DNA from: an uncultured Veillonella sp.
GTDB taxonomy: Bacteria > Bacillota > Negativicutes > Veillonellales > Veillonellaceae
Assembly (NCBI GenBank): GCA_902477915.1
Contig: CABSJA010000006.1
Location: 1-62,639, forward strand
Reading direction: 5' to 3'
Length of the DNA: 62,639 bases
In this document: piece by piece, positions 1 to 8,244 of the stretch
Layout of the letters: each line of letters begins with the position of its first letter
Numbering within the stretch: the stretch's first letter is position 1
Made by a program: the position numbers and the translations under genes
Notes under the pieces: model-generated
Seen by the model: only the letters and a program-made list of their open reading frames with translations
Database searches by the model: none
What the model was told of the DNA's origin: nothing

Positions 1-1009
1 CAATCGTTTCATCACCAATGCGATCAATAATAGGTCGAATCATAGATTCAACAATAATATGTTTTGCTTCTACTTCACTAAAGCCACGGCTCATGATGTA
101 GAACAATTTATTATGATCAATTTGGCCTGCACTTGCTGCATGGTTACCAACTACATTATCTTCTTTACACAATAATAGTGGCAAGGAGATAGATTTTACA
201 GTAGGGTCTAACAACAAGCAAGTATCTTCTTCCGCGCCTTCAGCTGCAGTTGCACCATGAAGGAAATCAAGGGTACCACGGAAGGATTTTTTAGAATTAC
301 CGCTAAGAGCACCTAAGGTATGAATATCACTGTAGGACTTTTTGCCACCATGACTCATAACCATAGAAATATCAAATTTTTGCTCTTTATTACCAAGATA
401 AGCAATATCATGAATCATTCGAGATTCTTGACCTACTAAATCGTGATAGTAATTCAAGATGTTTTCACTACCACCAATTTCAATATTGATGTATTCTACA
501 TCTGCTTTATCTTCTAATTTAGTGTATCGATGCTCGATATGTTGTACATGTTCAGGTAAAAGATTTACCTTTTTCACTACAACTTTACCGGCTTCTTTAA
601 CATCGTATTCGTTTAAATAGCTAACATTTGTCAATGCATCGCCAGAACCAGTTACATAGAATTGTACTTCTAATTCAGCACCTTCACCAACGATAAATTG
701 GAAACGGTTCGCCACACGAGTATTAGCATCAATGCGGATACCTACTACTTCTTTTGCTTTAGCAGGTACATTGATGGCATAGCCTTCCGCTTTTTCCACT
801 AATTCTAGAACAGCTTCTTTATTTGCACCTTCATAATTACCATCTAGTAATGCTGTACCAGTAGGTAATGGTGAAAGAATATTTTGATTCGCTTCTACAG
901 CGATGGATTGTACCGCTGCATCTTCTCCAGCTAGAGAACTTACAGTATGATTAACGCGTAACCATCTGAATGTCGGTCTAGGGAGTTCATTAAATAGTAA
1001 TTCGCTCAT
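1..1009 (-). CDS. sufD: SufD, Fe-S cluster assembly scaffold protein (3' end off the window)
   Basis: SufD partners SufB and the ATPase SufC in the cytosolic SufBC2D complex that builds Fe-S clusters. About 336 residues are visible and no stop codon is reached. The visible C-terminal part keeps the SufB/SufD right-handed beta-helix signature, including the stretch DNVVGNHAASAGQID and the following FYIMSRGFSEVEAKHII, which has a close counterpart at the SufB C-terminus. The ATG is 9 bases after the sufB stop, and the ribosome-binding site AAGGAGG overlaps that stop, so the two are translationally coupled. The order sufC-sufB-sufD is the usual one in Firmicutes; a cysteine desulfurase (sufS) and sufU would be expected further left, outside the window. 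Confidence 0.95.
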   Translation of the reverse strand, partial: MSELLFNELPRPTFRWLRVNHTVSSLAGEDAAVQSIAVEANQNILSPLPTGTALLDGNYEGANKEAVLELVEKAEGYAINVPAKAKEVVGIRIDANTRVANRFQFIVGEGAELEVQFYVTGSGDALTNVSYLNEYDVKEAGKVVVKKVNLLPEHVQHIEHRYTKLEDKADVEYINIEIGGSENILNYYHDLVGQESRMIHDIAYLGNKEQKFDISMVMSHGGKKSYSDIHTLGALSGNSKKSFRGTLDFLHGATAAEGAEEDTCLLLDPTVKSISLPLLLCKEDNVVGNHAASAGQIDHNKLFYIMSRGFSEVEAKHIIVESMIRPIIDRIGDETI

Positions 1010-1018
1010 AATTCCTCC

Positions 1019-2428
1019 TTAACCGATAGAACCTTCTAATTCAAGATTGATTAGATTGTTCATTTCTACTGCATATTCAAGTGGCAATTCTTTAGAGATT
1101 GGCTCTACGAAACCACGAACAAGCATAGCGCGAGCTTCTTCTTCGCTGATACCACGAGTCATGAGGTAGAAAATTGCTTCATCGGAAATACGACCGATTT
1201 TTGCTTCATGACCTAAGTCTACATTATCGTTTTCTACGATAATTGCTGGGATTGTATCAGATTGAGACTCAGCATCAAGCATCAAGGATTCACAAGAAAC
1301 TGTTGCTTTAGAATGTTCAGCTTTAGGACCAATTTTCAAAAGGCCACGATAAATTGCAGCGCCACCGGATTTAGAGATGGATTTAGAGTTTACATTACTT
1401 GTTGTATATGGTGCATTATGTACCACTTTACAACCTGTATCAAGGAATTGGCCTTCACCAGCGAATGTTACACCTGTAAATTCAGCATGTGCACCTTCAC
1501 CGTTAAGAATACTCATTGGATACAAGCAGGAAACTTTGGAACCAAAGGAACCAGATACCCATTCGATTGTACCATTTTTACCTACTACACAACGTTTTGT
1601 GTTAAGGTTGTACATGTTCTTGGACCAGTTTTCAATTGTAGAGTAACGCAATGTAGCATTGTCTTTAACGAACAATTCAACAGCGCCGGCATGAAGGTTA
1701 GATACATCATACTTAGGAGCAGAGCAACCTTCGATAAAGTGCAATTTAGCACCTTCTTCTACAATGATCATAGTATGTTCAAACTGACCAGCACCTGGTG
1801 CATTCAAGCGGAAGTAAGATTGCAATGGAATCTCTACTTGTACGCCTGCTGGAACGTATACGAAGGAACCACCAGACCAAACTGCACCATGAAGAGCAGC
1901 CCATTTATGGTCTGTAGGTGGAATCAATGTCATCCAGTATTTTTTTACGATTTCTTCATGCTCATGAAGTGCAGTTTCGATATCAGTATAGATAACGCCT
2001 TGTTTAACAAGATCTTCTTGGATACTGTGGTATACAACTTCAGAGTCATATTGAGCACCAACACCTGCAAGAGATGTTTTTTCCGCTTCTGGAATACCTA
2101 AGCGGTCAAAAGTACTTTTAATTTCTTCTGGAACTTCGTCCCAGTTTTCTTTCATATCTACTTTAGGCTTAACATAAGTATGGATATTAGCCATATCTAA
2201 GCCAGAAATATCAGGAATCCAGTTTGGAATCCCCATACGATTGTAGATTTCTAAAGATTTCAAACGGAAGTCAAGCATCCATTCAGGTTCATTTTTATTA
2301 GACCAAATTTCACGGATAATATCTTCTGTTAAACCAGCATCAGAAATATAAGAATATTCAAAGTCATTCTTAATATCGTAGACACCACGGTCCATATCCG
2401 CGACTTGGGTTTTCTTTCTTTCTTCCAT
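1019..2428 (-). CDS. sufB: SufB, Fe-S cluster scaffold protein
   Basis: Core scaffold subunit of the SufBCD complex. The 469-residue length is normal for the family. The N-terminal region carries the typical run around DRLGIPEAEKTSLAGVGAQYDSE, the central part the beta-helix, and the C-terminal part VDLGHEAKIGRISDEAIFYL. A conserved histidine and acidic residues in this last stretch are the ones known in the family to contact SufD and the nascent cluster. It lies 8 bases after sufC and 9 bases before sufD, so it is one operon with both. Nothing in the reading frame looks degraded. Open frames on the opposite strand here are shadows. Confidence 0.97.
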   Translation of the reverse strand: MEERKKTQVADMDRGVYDIKNDFEYSYISDAGLTEDIIREIWSNKNEPEWMLDFRLKSLEIYNRMGIPNWIPDISGLDMANIHTYVKPKVDMKENWDEVPEEIKSTFDRLGIPEAEKTSLAGVGAQYDSEVVYHSIQEDLVKQGVIYTDIETALHEHEEIVKKYWMTLIPPTDHKWAALHGAVWSGGSFVYVPAGVQVEIPLQSYFRLNAPGAGQFEHTMIIVEEGAKLHFIEGCSAPKYDVSNLHAGAVELFVKDNATLRYSTIENWSKNMYNLNTKRCVVGKNGTIEWVSGSFGSKVSCLYPMSILNGEGAHAEFTGVTFAGEGQFLDTGCKVVHNAPYTTSNVNSKSISKSGGAAIYRGLLKIGPKAEHSKATVSCESLMLDAESQSDTIPAIIVENDNVDLGHEAKIGRISDEAIFYLMTRGISEEEARAMLVRGFVEPISKELPLEYAVEMNNLINLELEGSIG

Positions 2429-2436
2429 TGTGCCTC

Positions 2437-3180
2437 CTATGCTAATGCTTTGTATGCGTCGTAACCTTTTTCTTCGATTTCACGTACAAGAGAAGCATCA
2501 CCAGTTTTAACGATCTTACCGTTGATCAATACATGAACATAGTCAGGTTTTAATTTTTGCAAGATTTGGTTGTGGTGAGTGATGATCAATACAGCATTGT
2601 CTTCGTTGTGGAAACGTTGTACGCCTTCGGATACGATACGAACTGCGTCTACGTCAAGACCGGAGTCAGTTTCATCAAGAATAGCCAATTTAGGATTCAA
2701 AATGGACATTTGAAGAATTTCATTTTTCTTGCGTTCACCACCGGAGAAACCTTCATTTACATAACGTTGTGCATAGGACAAATCAAAGGACAATTCATCC
2801 ATTTTTTCTTTCAATTCTTTTTTGAAGGATAAGGCACGTACATTTTCACCAGTAATTGTGGATTTAGCTGTACGAATGAAGTTTTCTACAGTGATACCAG
2901 GAATAGAAATAGGGTTTTGGAAGGACATGAAGATACCAGCTTTTGCACGATCGTTTACTGCATCTTCTGTAATATCTTTACCATCAAAAATAATGGAGCC
3001 ACTGTCTACAGTATATGTAGAGTTACCCATGATAGCATTAGCAAGTGTAGACTTACCTGCACCATTTGTGCCCATTACAACGTGAATTTCACCTTTATTA
3101 ATTGTTAAGTTGATACCTTTCAAGATTTGTTTATCTTCAACGGATACCTTTAAATCTTTTATCTGAAGTAATTCAGCCAA
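2437..3180 (-). CDS. sufC: SufC, ABC-type ATPase of Fe-S assembly
   Basis: Cytosolic ABC ATPase (247 residues) that drives conformational change in SufB/SufD. Walker A is GTNGAGKST, the signature is FSGGERKKNEILQM (the SufC-type GGERK variant), Walker B is LAILDETDSGLD and the switch histidine is in LIITHH. I chose a TTG start giving MAELLQIKDLKV, because the strong Shine-Dalgarno AAAGGAG lies 8 bases upstream of it. The in-frame GTG three codons earlier lies only one base after that site, too close to be used. First gene of the sufCBD operon, behind a roughly 150-base leader with structured elements described separately. Confidence 0.96.
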   Translation of the reverse strand: MAELLQIKDLKVSVEDKQILKGINLTINKGEIHVVMGTNGAGKSTLANAIMGNSTYTVDSGSIIFDGKDITEDAVNDRAKAGIFMSFQNPISIPGITVENFIRTAKSTITGENVRALSFKKELKEKMDELSFDLSYAQRYVNEGFSGGERKKNEILQMSILNPKLAILDETDSGLDVDAVRIVSEGVQRFHNEDNAVLIITHHNQILQKLKPDYVHVLINGKIVKTGDASLVREIEEKGYDAYKALA

Positions 3181-3202
3181 AATATTCACTCCTTTTTATT
3201 AT

Positions 3203-3225
3203 GTATCCTCAATATCGAGGCATAC
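3203..3225 (-). promoter_or_regulatory. Imperfect dyad in the suf leader, possible operator or RNA hairpin
   Basis: An inverted repeat with arms GTATCCTC and GAGGCATAC (one-base bulge) around AATATC, ending about 6 bases upstream of the sufC Shine-Dalgarno. As DNA it resembles a regulator operator; as RNA it would form an 8-bp bulged stem next to the ribosome-binding site. Rrf2/IscR-type repressors are the usual controllers of suf operons, but the sequence is not a clear match to an IscR site that I can state from memory. The assignment to a regulator is inference. Confidence 0.4.
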
Positions 3226-3261
3226 AATCGTTATATGTAAAACGTATATACTGACACATAT

Positions 3262-3294
3262 AAAAAGGCGGTACGCACTAACGTGAATACCGCC
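3262..3294 (-). terminator. Intrinsic terminator-like hairpin between lysA and sufC
   Basis: Stem GGCGGTA/TACCGCC with a 14-base loop, followed on the minus strand by five U residues. It could end lysA transcripts. It also lies about 40 bases downstream of the best promoter match for suf, so it may instead act as an attenuator inside the suf leader. Confidence 0.75.
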
Positions 3295-3340
3295 GTAATT
3301 CTCGCCAACTTAGCAAGTATGTGCATAACAATCTATACTC

Positions 3341-3369
3341 ATTATACATTCTTATCTAAATGATAGCAA
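3341..3369 (-). promoter_or_regulatory. Predicted sigma-70-type promoter for sufCBD
   Basis: TTGCTA, 17-base spacer, TATAAT on the minus strand. The predicted start lies near 3334, leaving a leader of about 150 bases that contains the GGCGGTA hairpin and the dyad. No equally good promoter is seen between the hairpin and sufC. One weaker arrangement there (TTGTAT/TACATA) would start inside the Shine-Dalgarno and is unlikely. Confidence 0.6.
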
Positions 3370-3476
3370 GATATTCCTACTAAAATATACAGGAATTAAA
3401 AGAATATCATATATTACATATATTGATAGGCTTTTAATAATATTCATTCTCATCCTATTCGATTCTCAATATTAAA

Positions 3477-4733
3477 TTATAGGTTGGAGAAATCGAGGGT
3501 GCCAAACAAATCATCATATGTTTCAGCACGACGAATTTGTGTAACAGAGCCATCTTTATGTAATAACAACTCAGCAGAACGCAATTTACCATTATAGTTA
3601 AAGCCCATAGAATGACCATGTGCACCAGCATCATGAATGATGATACGATCACCAATATCAATTTTTGGCAATTCACGTTGGATTGCGAACTTATCGTTAT
3701 TTTCACATAAGGAGCCCGTTACATCATATACATGGTCCTTAGGCGCATTTTCTTTACCCATTACAGTAATATGGTGATAAGAACCATATAATGCTGGACG
3801 CATAAGATTTGCCATGCAAGAATCAAGACCAATGTAATGACGATAAATATCTTTTTTGTGAATCGCTGTAGAAACTAGGTAACCAAATGGACCTGTAACC
3901 ATACGACCACATTCATAAGCTAATGCTACATCACCAAGACCATTAGCTACGAGAATTCTATTGTAAGCCTCTTCTACACCCTTGCTAAGCGCTTTGAAAT
4001 CTACAGGTGTTTGTTCTGGTTTATAAGCAACACCTACGCCACCACCAAGATCGATAAACTCAACATTGATGCCAAGCTCATTTTTAATATCTACGGCAAG
4101 ATTAAAGCAAAGTTCAGCCGTGCCAACTAAGCCATCGATATCAAGTTCATTAGAAACAACCATTGTATGGATACCAAAGTGTTTTACACCTTTTGCTTGT
4201 AGTTGTTTGTAGGCTTCAAAAATTTGTTCACGAGTCATACCGTATTTAGCTTCTTCCGGAAGGCCAATAATTGTATTGCCCCCTTCTTTTAAGGAGCCTG
4301 GGTTATAACGAACGCAGAACGTATCAGGCAAAGAACCATGATTTTTTTCTAAATATTCAATATGAGTAATATCATCTAGGTTGATAATAGCACCCATTTC
4401 TAGTGCTTTTTTATATTCTACATATGGTGTGTCATTAGATGTGAACATAATGTCATGACCTGTAATGCCCACTTTTTCGCATAGCATCAACTCTGCCAAG
4501 GAAGAGCAGTCTGCACCTACCCCAAGTTTTTGTAACACACGCATAATATATGGATTTGGAGTCGCTTTTACAGCAAAATATTGTTTAAACCCTTTATTCC
4601 AAGAAAATGCATCGATGAAAGATTTCATATTTTCAATGATACCTTCTTCATCGTAAATATGAAATGGTGTTGGATATTGGGCAATAATATTTTCTAATTG
4701 TTCAGCTGTAAACGGAACTGTTTTTGTATTCAT
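3477..4733 (-). CDS. lysA: Diaminopimelate decarboxylase (PLP-dependent, fold type III)
   Basis: Converts meso-diaminopimelate to lysine in the cytosol; the last step of lysine synthesis. The PLP-lysine motif is FAVKATPNPYI (about residue 50), the phosphate-binding glycine-rich loop is DLGGGVGVAYKPE, and the conserved EC-G-R stretch YECGRMVTGPFGYL plus SLCENNDKF near the C-terminus complete the active site. 418 residues, normal for the family. I use the ATG preceded by GCGAGG at 7 bases; an in-frame TTG six codons earlier has no ribosome-binding site. In Negativicutes some relatives decarboxylate lysine or ornithine instead, so substrate specificity is not proven by sequence alone. A hairpin sits just 24 bases upstream. 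Confidence 0.85.
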   Translation of the reverse strand: MNTKTVPFTAEQLENIIAQYPTPFHIYDEEGIIENMKSFIDAFSWNKGFKQYFAVKATPNPYIMRVLQKLGVGADCSSLAELMLCEKVGITGHDIMFTSNDTPYVEYKKALEMGAIINLDDITHIEYLEKNHGSLPDTFCVRYNPGSLKEGGNTIIGLPEEAKYGMTREQIFEAYKQLQAKGVKHFGIHTMVVSNELDIDGLVGTAELCFNLAVDIKNELGINVEFIDLGGGVGVAYKPEQTPVDFKALSKGVEEAYNRILVANGLGDVALAYECGRMVTGPFGYLVSTAIHKKDIYRHYIGLDSCMANLMRPALYGSYHHITVMGKENAPKDHVYDVTGSLCENNDKFAIQRELPKIDIGDRIIIHDAGAHGHSMGFNYNGKLRSAELLLHKDGSVTQIRRAETYDDLFGTLDFSNL

Positions 4734-4756
4734 AATAACCTCGCTACACAAATAAA

Positions 4757-4778
4757 AGACTCATCAATCGACGAGTCT
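4757..4778 (-). terminator. Hairpin terminator after doxX, 24 bases before lysA
   Basis: Stem AGACTC/GAGTCT with a 10-base loop, followed by TTTTATTTG on the minus strand. The modest stem suggests partial termination. lysA has no room for its own promoter after it, so some read-through from doxX, or control at this hairpin, is implied. Confidence 0.55.
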
Positions 4779-4791
4779 ATTATCCTAATTA

Positions 4792-5208
4792 TTATTTAAA
4801 TAAAGCTTTATCTAGGCTATAGCGACCTGCACCTGCGAAGAATAACATAAGTGCACCAAAGCCCATTTGAGATGGATAGTCCCAACTAAAGAAGCTGCCA
4901 CTAAGATTTAATATTGTGGCCACTGCTAATGTACCAATAAGTAACAAAGATCCAATCCGTGTAAATAGACCAATTGCTATAAGTACGCCGCCTATCATTT
5001 CTGCATATGCTGCCATAGTACCTAATATTTCATAACCACCAGGTACACCTAATGGTGCCAACATAGCTCCAACTTTATAAAGGCCTTCAGCACCGCTCAA
5101 ATACTTTAAATATCCATGATAAAACATGGAAATACCAAGTGCCAAACGATAAACTAAGAGGCCAAAATTAACATAATTAGGTTTACTTTTAAAAATAAAG
5201 CTCAACAT
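4792..5208 (-). CDS. DoxX family membrane protein
   Basis: 138 residues with four predicted membrane spans (starting near LVYRLALGISMFYHG, GGYEILGTMAAYAEMIGGVLIAIGLF, SLLLIGTLAVATILNL and GFGALMLFFAGAG). The first-span motif and the GG-G-L--GL-TR loop are typical of the DoxX/DoxD family. Family members are linked to quinone or sulfur-compound redox reactions and to oxidative-stress responses in some bacteria; the role here is unknown. It has its own consensus promoter and sits upstream of lysA, with a weak terminator between them. Confidence 0.85.
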   Translation of the reverse strand: MLSFIFKSKPNYVNFGLLVYRLALGISMFYHGYLKYLSGAEGLYKVGAMLAPLGVPGGYEILGTMAAYAEMIGGVLIAIGLFTRIGSLLLIGTLAVATILNLSGSFFSWDYPSQMGFGALMLFFAGAGRYSLDKALFK

Positions 5209-5257
5209 AGTAATCCTTCTTTCAGGTTAAACAACATCGAAATAATTCGATAACCAT

Positions 5258-5286
5258 ATTATAAAGGTCAGTAACTACTGTGTCAA
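5258..5286 (-). promoter_or_regulatory. Consensus promoter for doxX
   Basis: TTGACA, 17-base spacer, TATAAT on the minus strand: a perfect match in sequence and spacing, about 50 bases before the doxX start codon. Confidence 0.8.
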
Positions 5287-5371
5287 ACTAGACTCAATAT
5301 TAAATTCTATAGAATTATAACATATGTTGTATACAAAATCAATTTTATCGATTTGATAATCTACATACAAA

Positions 5372-5423
5372 AATAATCCTAATGAAAAAGTGAACATATA
5401 GTTCCTAATTCATTAGGATTATT
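5372..5423 (-). terminator. groEL terminator
   Basis: Stem of about 14 bp (TTCATTAGGATTATT pairing with AATAATCCTAATGAA), followed by TTTGTATG on the minus strand. It lies 34 bases after the groEL stop codon. Confidence 0.8.
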
Positions 5424-5456
5424 CTAAATCTTATAGATTATGCACTAAGCAGTTGA

Positions 5457-7082
5457 TTACATCATACCGCCCATGCCACCCATTGGAGGCATTGCAGGAA
5501 CTGCAGCATTTTCTTCTACTTTGTCAGCTACGATTGTTTCAGTAGTCAATACAAGAGATGCAATGGATGCAGCATTTTGAAGAGCAGAACGTGTAACTTT
5601 TGCAGGATCCACGATACCAGCTTTTACCATGTCGATGTATTCTTCAGTCAAAGCATTGAAACCAACACCAGCTTCAGTATTTTTAACTTTTTCAACTACA
5701 ACGGAGCCTTCAAGACCAGCATTGTAAGCGATTTGACGAAGAGGTTCTTCTACTGCACGTTTAACAAGGTTGATACCAGTTTGAACGTCACCAGTTTCTT
5801 CTAATGTGTTCAATGCAGGGATAATATCGATGAATGTAGTACCACCACCAGCTACGATACCTTCTTCAACAGCAGCACGAGTTGCGTTCAATGCGTCTTC
5901 GATACGAAGTTTTTTATCTTTCATTTCAACTTCTGTAGCAGCACCTACTTCGATAACTGCAACACCACCGGACAATTTAGCAAGACGTTCTTGTAATTTT
6001 TCACGGTCGAATTCAGAAGTTGTTTCTTCTACTTGTGCACGGATTTGGCTTACGCGTTTAGCAATTACATCTTTATCGCCTACACCATCGATGATTGTAG
6101 TTTCATCTTTAGTAATGCGAACTTGACGAGCTGTACCAAGGTCAGTAAGTTCTACGGAATCAAGTTTACGGCCCATATCTTCAGTAATTACAGTACCACC
6201 TGTCAAGATAGCGATATCTTCAAGCATAGCTTTACGACGATCACCGAAACCAGGCGCTTTAACAGCTACAGCTTTGAATGTACCACGCAAACGGTTTACT
6301 ACCAATGTAGCCAATGCTTCACCTTCTACATCTTCAGCGATGATAAGAAGTTCTTTACCTACTTTTACCACTTTTTCAAGTGTTGGCAACATATCAGCGA
6401 TAGCACTGATTTTACGGTCAGTAATCAAGATGTATGGGTTATCCATAACAGCTTCCATACGATCAGGATCAGTTACCATGTAAGGAGAAATGTAACCGCG
6501 GTCAAATTGCATACCTTCTACTACGTTTAATGCAGTTTGCAAGCCTTTGGATTCTTCTACAGTGATAACGCCGTCGTTACCAACTTTTTCCATAGCTTCA
6601 GCAATCAAACCACCGATTTCTTCGTCAGCTGCAGATACGCTAGCAACTTGAGCAATTTCAGCTTTACCAGAAACTTTAATGGAGCGTTTTTTAATTTCTT
6701 CTACCAAAGTTTTTACTGCTGTTTCAATACCTTTTTTCAAGATCATTGGATTAGCACCAGCTGCTACGTTGCGCATACCTTCTTGAATCATAGCTTGTGC
6801 CAATACAGTTGCAGTAGTTGTACCGTCACCTGCTACGTCATTAGTTTTAGTAGCAACTTCTTTAACTAATTGAGCACCCATGTTTTCAAATGGATCTGGA
6901 AGTTCGATGTCACGAGCAATTGTTACACCATCGTTTGTGATTGTTGGAGAACCGAATTTTTTATCCAATACTACATTACGGCCTTTTGGTCCTAATGTAA
7001 CTTTAACAGCATTTGCCAATTGATCAACGCCACGACCTAAAGCGCGACGAGCTTCTTCATTAAACAAGATTTCTTTTGCCAT
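5457..7082 (-). CDS. groEL: Chaperonin GroEL (Hsp60)
   Basis: 541-residue ATP-dependent folding chamber subunit, working with GroES. The ATP site DGTTTATVLAQAM and the N-terminal LGPKGRNVVLDKKFG are intact. The C-terminal tail ends in the expected Gly/Met repeat (PPMGGMGGMM). The start ATG follows AGGAGGTAATAC. It is the second gene of groES-groEL, 113 bases after groES, and so comes under the CIRCE element upstream of groES. Long open frames on the opposite strand are codon-bias shadows. Confidence 0.99.
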   Translation of the reverse strand: MAKEILFNEEARRALGRGVDQLANAVKVTLGPKGRNVVLDKKFGSPTITNDGVTIARDIELPDPFENMGAQLVKEVATKTNDVAGDGTTTATVLAQAMIQEGMRNVAAGANPMILKKGIETAVKTLVEEIKKRSIKVSGKAEIAQVASVSAADEEIGGLIAEAMEKVGNDGVITVEESKGLQTALNVVEGMQFDRGYISPYMVTDPDRMEAVMDNPYILITDRKISAIADMLPTLEKVVKVGKELLIIAEDVEGEALATLVVNRLRGTFKAVAVKAPGFGDRRKAMLEDIAILTGGTVITEDMGRKLDSVELTDLGTARQVRITKDETTIIDGVGDKDVIAKRVSQIRAQVEETTSEFDREKLQERLAKLSGGVAVIEVGAATEVEMKDKKLRIEDALNATRAAVEEGIVAGGGTTFIDIIPALNTLEETGDVQTGINLVKRAVEEPLRQIAYNAGLEGSVVVEKVKNTEAGVGFNALTEEYIDMVKAGIVDPAKVTRSALQNAASIASLVLTTETIVADKVEENAAVPAMPPMGGMGGMM

Positions 7083-7195
7083 ATGTATTACCTCCTAGAT
7101 AATAACAGTATCTAATGTAAGGGAATGTATATGCCCGTAGGCAATATAGAATATATCAATAGTATGTTTAGCTCTATACAGCTATAAATTAGCTA

Positions 7196-7477
7196 TTATA
7201 ATACTGCTAAGATATCGCGTTCGCTAATGATCAAATGAGTAGCGCCATCGATTTCTAATTCGCTACCAGCATATTTTGCGAACATAACAGTATCGCCAAC
7301 TTTAACTTCTGGAGCTACACGTTGACCATTGTCATATACTTTACCAGCACCTACAGCTACAACTACACCTTCTTGAGGTTTTTCTTTTGCTGTATCAGGA
7401 AGGAAGATACCACTTTTAGTTTTTTCTTCTTTTGCTTCTAAACGGATAAGAACGCGGTCAGCTAATGGTTTTAACAT
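7196..7477 (-). CDS. groES: Co-chaperonin GroES (Hsp10)
   Basis: 93 residues, the standard length. It starts MLKPLADRVLIRLEAKEEKTKSGIFLPD, with the mobile loop KTKSGIFLPDTAKEKP that docks on GroEL, and ends with SERDILAVL. First gene of the heat-shock operon. Confidence 0.99.
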   Translation of the reverse strand: MLKPLADRVLIRLEAKEEKTKSGIFLPDTAKEKPQEGVVVAVGAGKVYDNGQRVAPEVKVGDTVMFAKYAGSELEIDGATHLIISERDILAVL

Positions 7478-7518
7478 ATGATGTCACTCCTTATTTACTA
7501 GTTATTATTTACAATTTA

Positions 7519-7545
7519 TTAGCACTCTAAGTTACCGAGTGCTAA
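7519..7545 (-). promoter_or_regulatory. CIRCE operator (HrcA binding site)
   Basis: TTAGCACTC, nine bases, GAGTGCTAA: a perfect match to the established CIRCE inverted repeat bound by the HrcA repressor. It lies about 42 bases before groES, at the predicted transcription start. hrcA itself is not in the window. Confidence 0.97.
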
Positions 7546-7573
7546 TTACATGTATTATTATAACCGATGTCAA
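7545..7573 (-). promoter_or_regulatory. Predicted groES-groEL promoter overlapping CIRCE
   Basis: TTGACA, 17 bases, TGTAAT on the minus strand; the -10 overlaps the first base of CIRCE. An alternative pair (TTGCAT, 16 bases, TATAAT) lies slightly upstream. Either would be blocked by HrcA on CIRCE. Confidence 0.65.
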
Positions 7574-7634
7574 AATAAATGCAAGCACAAATTTTGATTT
7601 TTTGACTTTTTAGTTTTTATTTGATGTTAGACAC

Positions 7635-7669
7635 AAAAAAACTAGTATAAGTTTTATCCTTATACTAGT
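7635..7669 (-). terminator. Terminator of the thiL-tsa-two-component operon
   Basis: An 11-bp stem (ACTAGTATAAG/CTTATACTAGT), 7-base loop, then six U residues on the minus strand, 9 bases after the response-regulator stop. Confidence 0.88.
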
Positions 7670-7677
7670 CTTTTCAT

Positions 7678-8244
7678 CTATTTAGAAACTTGATTAATTA
7701 ATGCTTTACAAATATTAACAATACTATCACGTTTCTTCATACTTAGGGCTCGGATACGATTATATGCTTCTTCTTCAGATATAGAGTATAACTCCATCAA
7801 TATACCTGTCCCCTTTTGAATGATTTTACGATCTTCTAATGACTGTTCTAATTCAGCCATCTTTTCGCGCAGCTCAATATCACTATTATAACGCCCTAAG
7901 GCCATTTCTAAGGTGGGAACTAATTGCTCTTCACGTACAGGTTTTATTAAATATCCATAAACGCCAGATTCTCTAGCCTTATTAATTAAATCCTGTTGAC
8001 TATAGCTTGTTAATAGTACAACTGGTGCTTCATGGTGAAAGCCTATTTGACGTGCTGCTTCGATGCCATCTAACTCCGGCATTTTTACATCCATTAAAAC
8101 AATATCAGGCTTATATTCTCTGCAAAGTTTAATGGCTTCCACTCCATTAGTGCCTTCTGCTACAACTTCATGACCACAGGATTCAATAATATCGCGTAGA
8201 TCCATACGTATAAGGGATTCATCATCCACTATTAAAACGCGCAT
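7678..8244 (-). CDS. ANTAR-domain response regulator (RNA-binding antiterminator type)
   Basis: 188 residues: an N-terminal receiver domain (VDDESL acidic pair, phospho-acceptor Asp in DIVLMDVKMPELDG near residue 53, Thr/Ser in LLTSYS, Lys in LIKPV), then a short coiled linker and a C-terminal ANTAR helix bundle (KIIQKGTGILMELYSISEEEAYNRIRALSMKK). ANTAR regulators of the EutV/NasR/AmiR/PdtaR type bind paired hexaloop hairpins in mRNA leaders and prevent termination. It starts directly at the stop of the upstream kinase gene, so the two form a cognate pair. Target RNAs were not recognised here; the regulon is unknown. Confidence 0.92.
   Translation of the reverse strand: MRVLIVDDESLIRMDLRDIIESCGHEVVAEGTNGVEAIKLCREYKPDIVLMDVKMPELDGIEAARQIGFHHEAPVVLLTSYSQQDLINKARESGVYGYLIKPVREEQLVPTLEMALGRYNSDIELREKMAELEQSLEDRKIIQKGTGILMELYSISEEEAYNRIRALSMKKRDSIVNICKALINQVSK

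Noticed and set aside
1262..2101. 279-codon open frame on the plus strand opposite sufB
   Set aside because: It mirrors the codon bias of sufB, has no ribosome-binding site and no recognisable protein character (high Cys, Phe, Thr).
3206..3335. Open frame across the suf leader hairpin (MHILAKLARITAVF...), a possible leader peptide
   Set aside because: No ribosome-binding site before its ATG, and the frame reads straight through the terminator stem and U tract.
6033..6530. 165-codon plus-strand frame inside groEL, and several similar ones
   Set aside because: Antisense shadows of a highly conserved gene, with no start signals.
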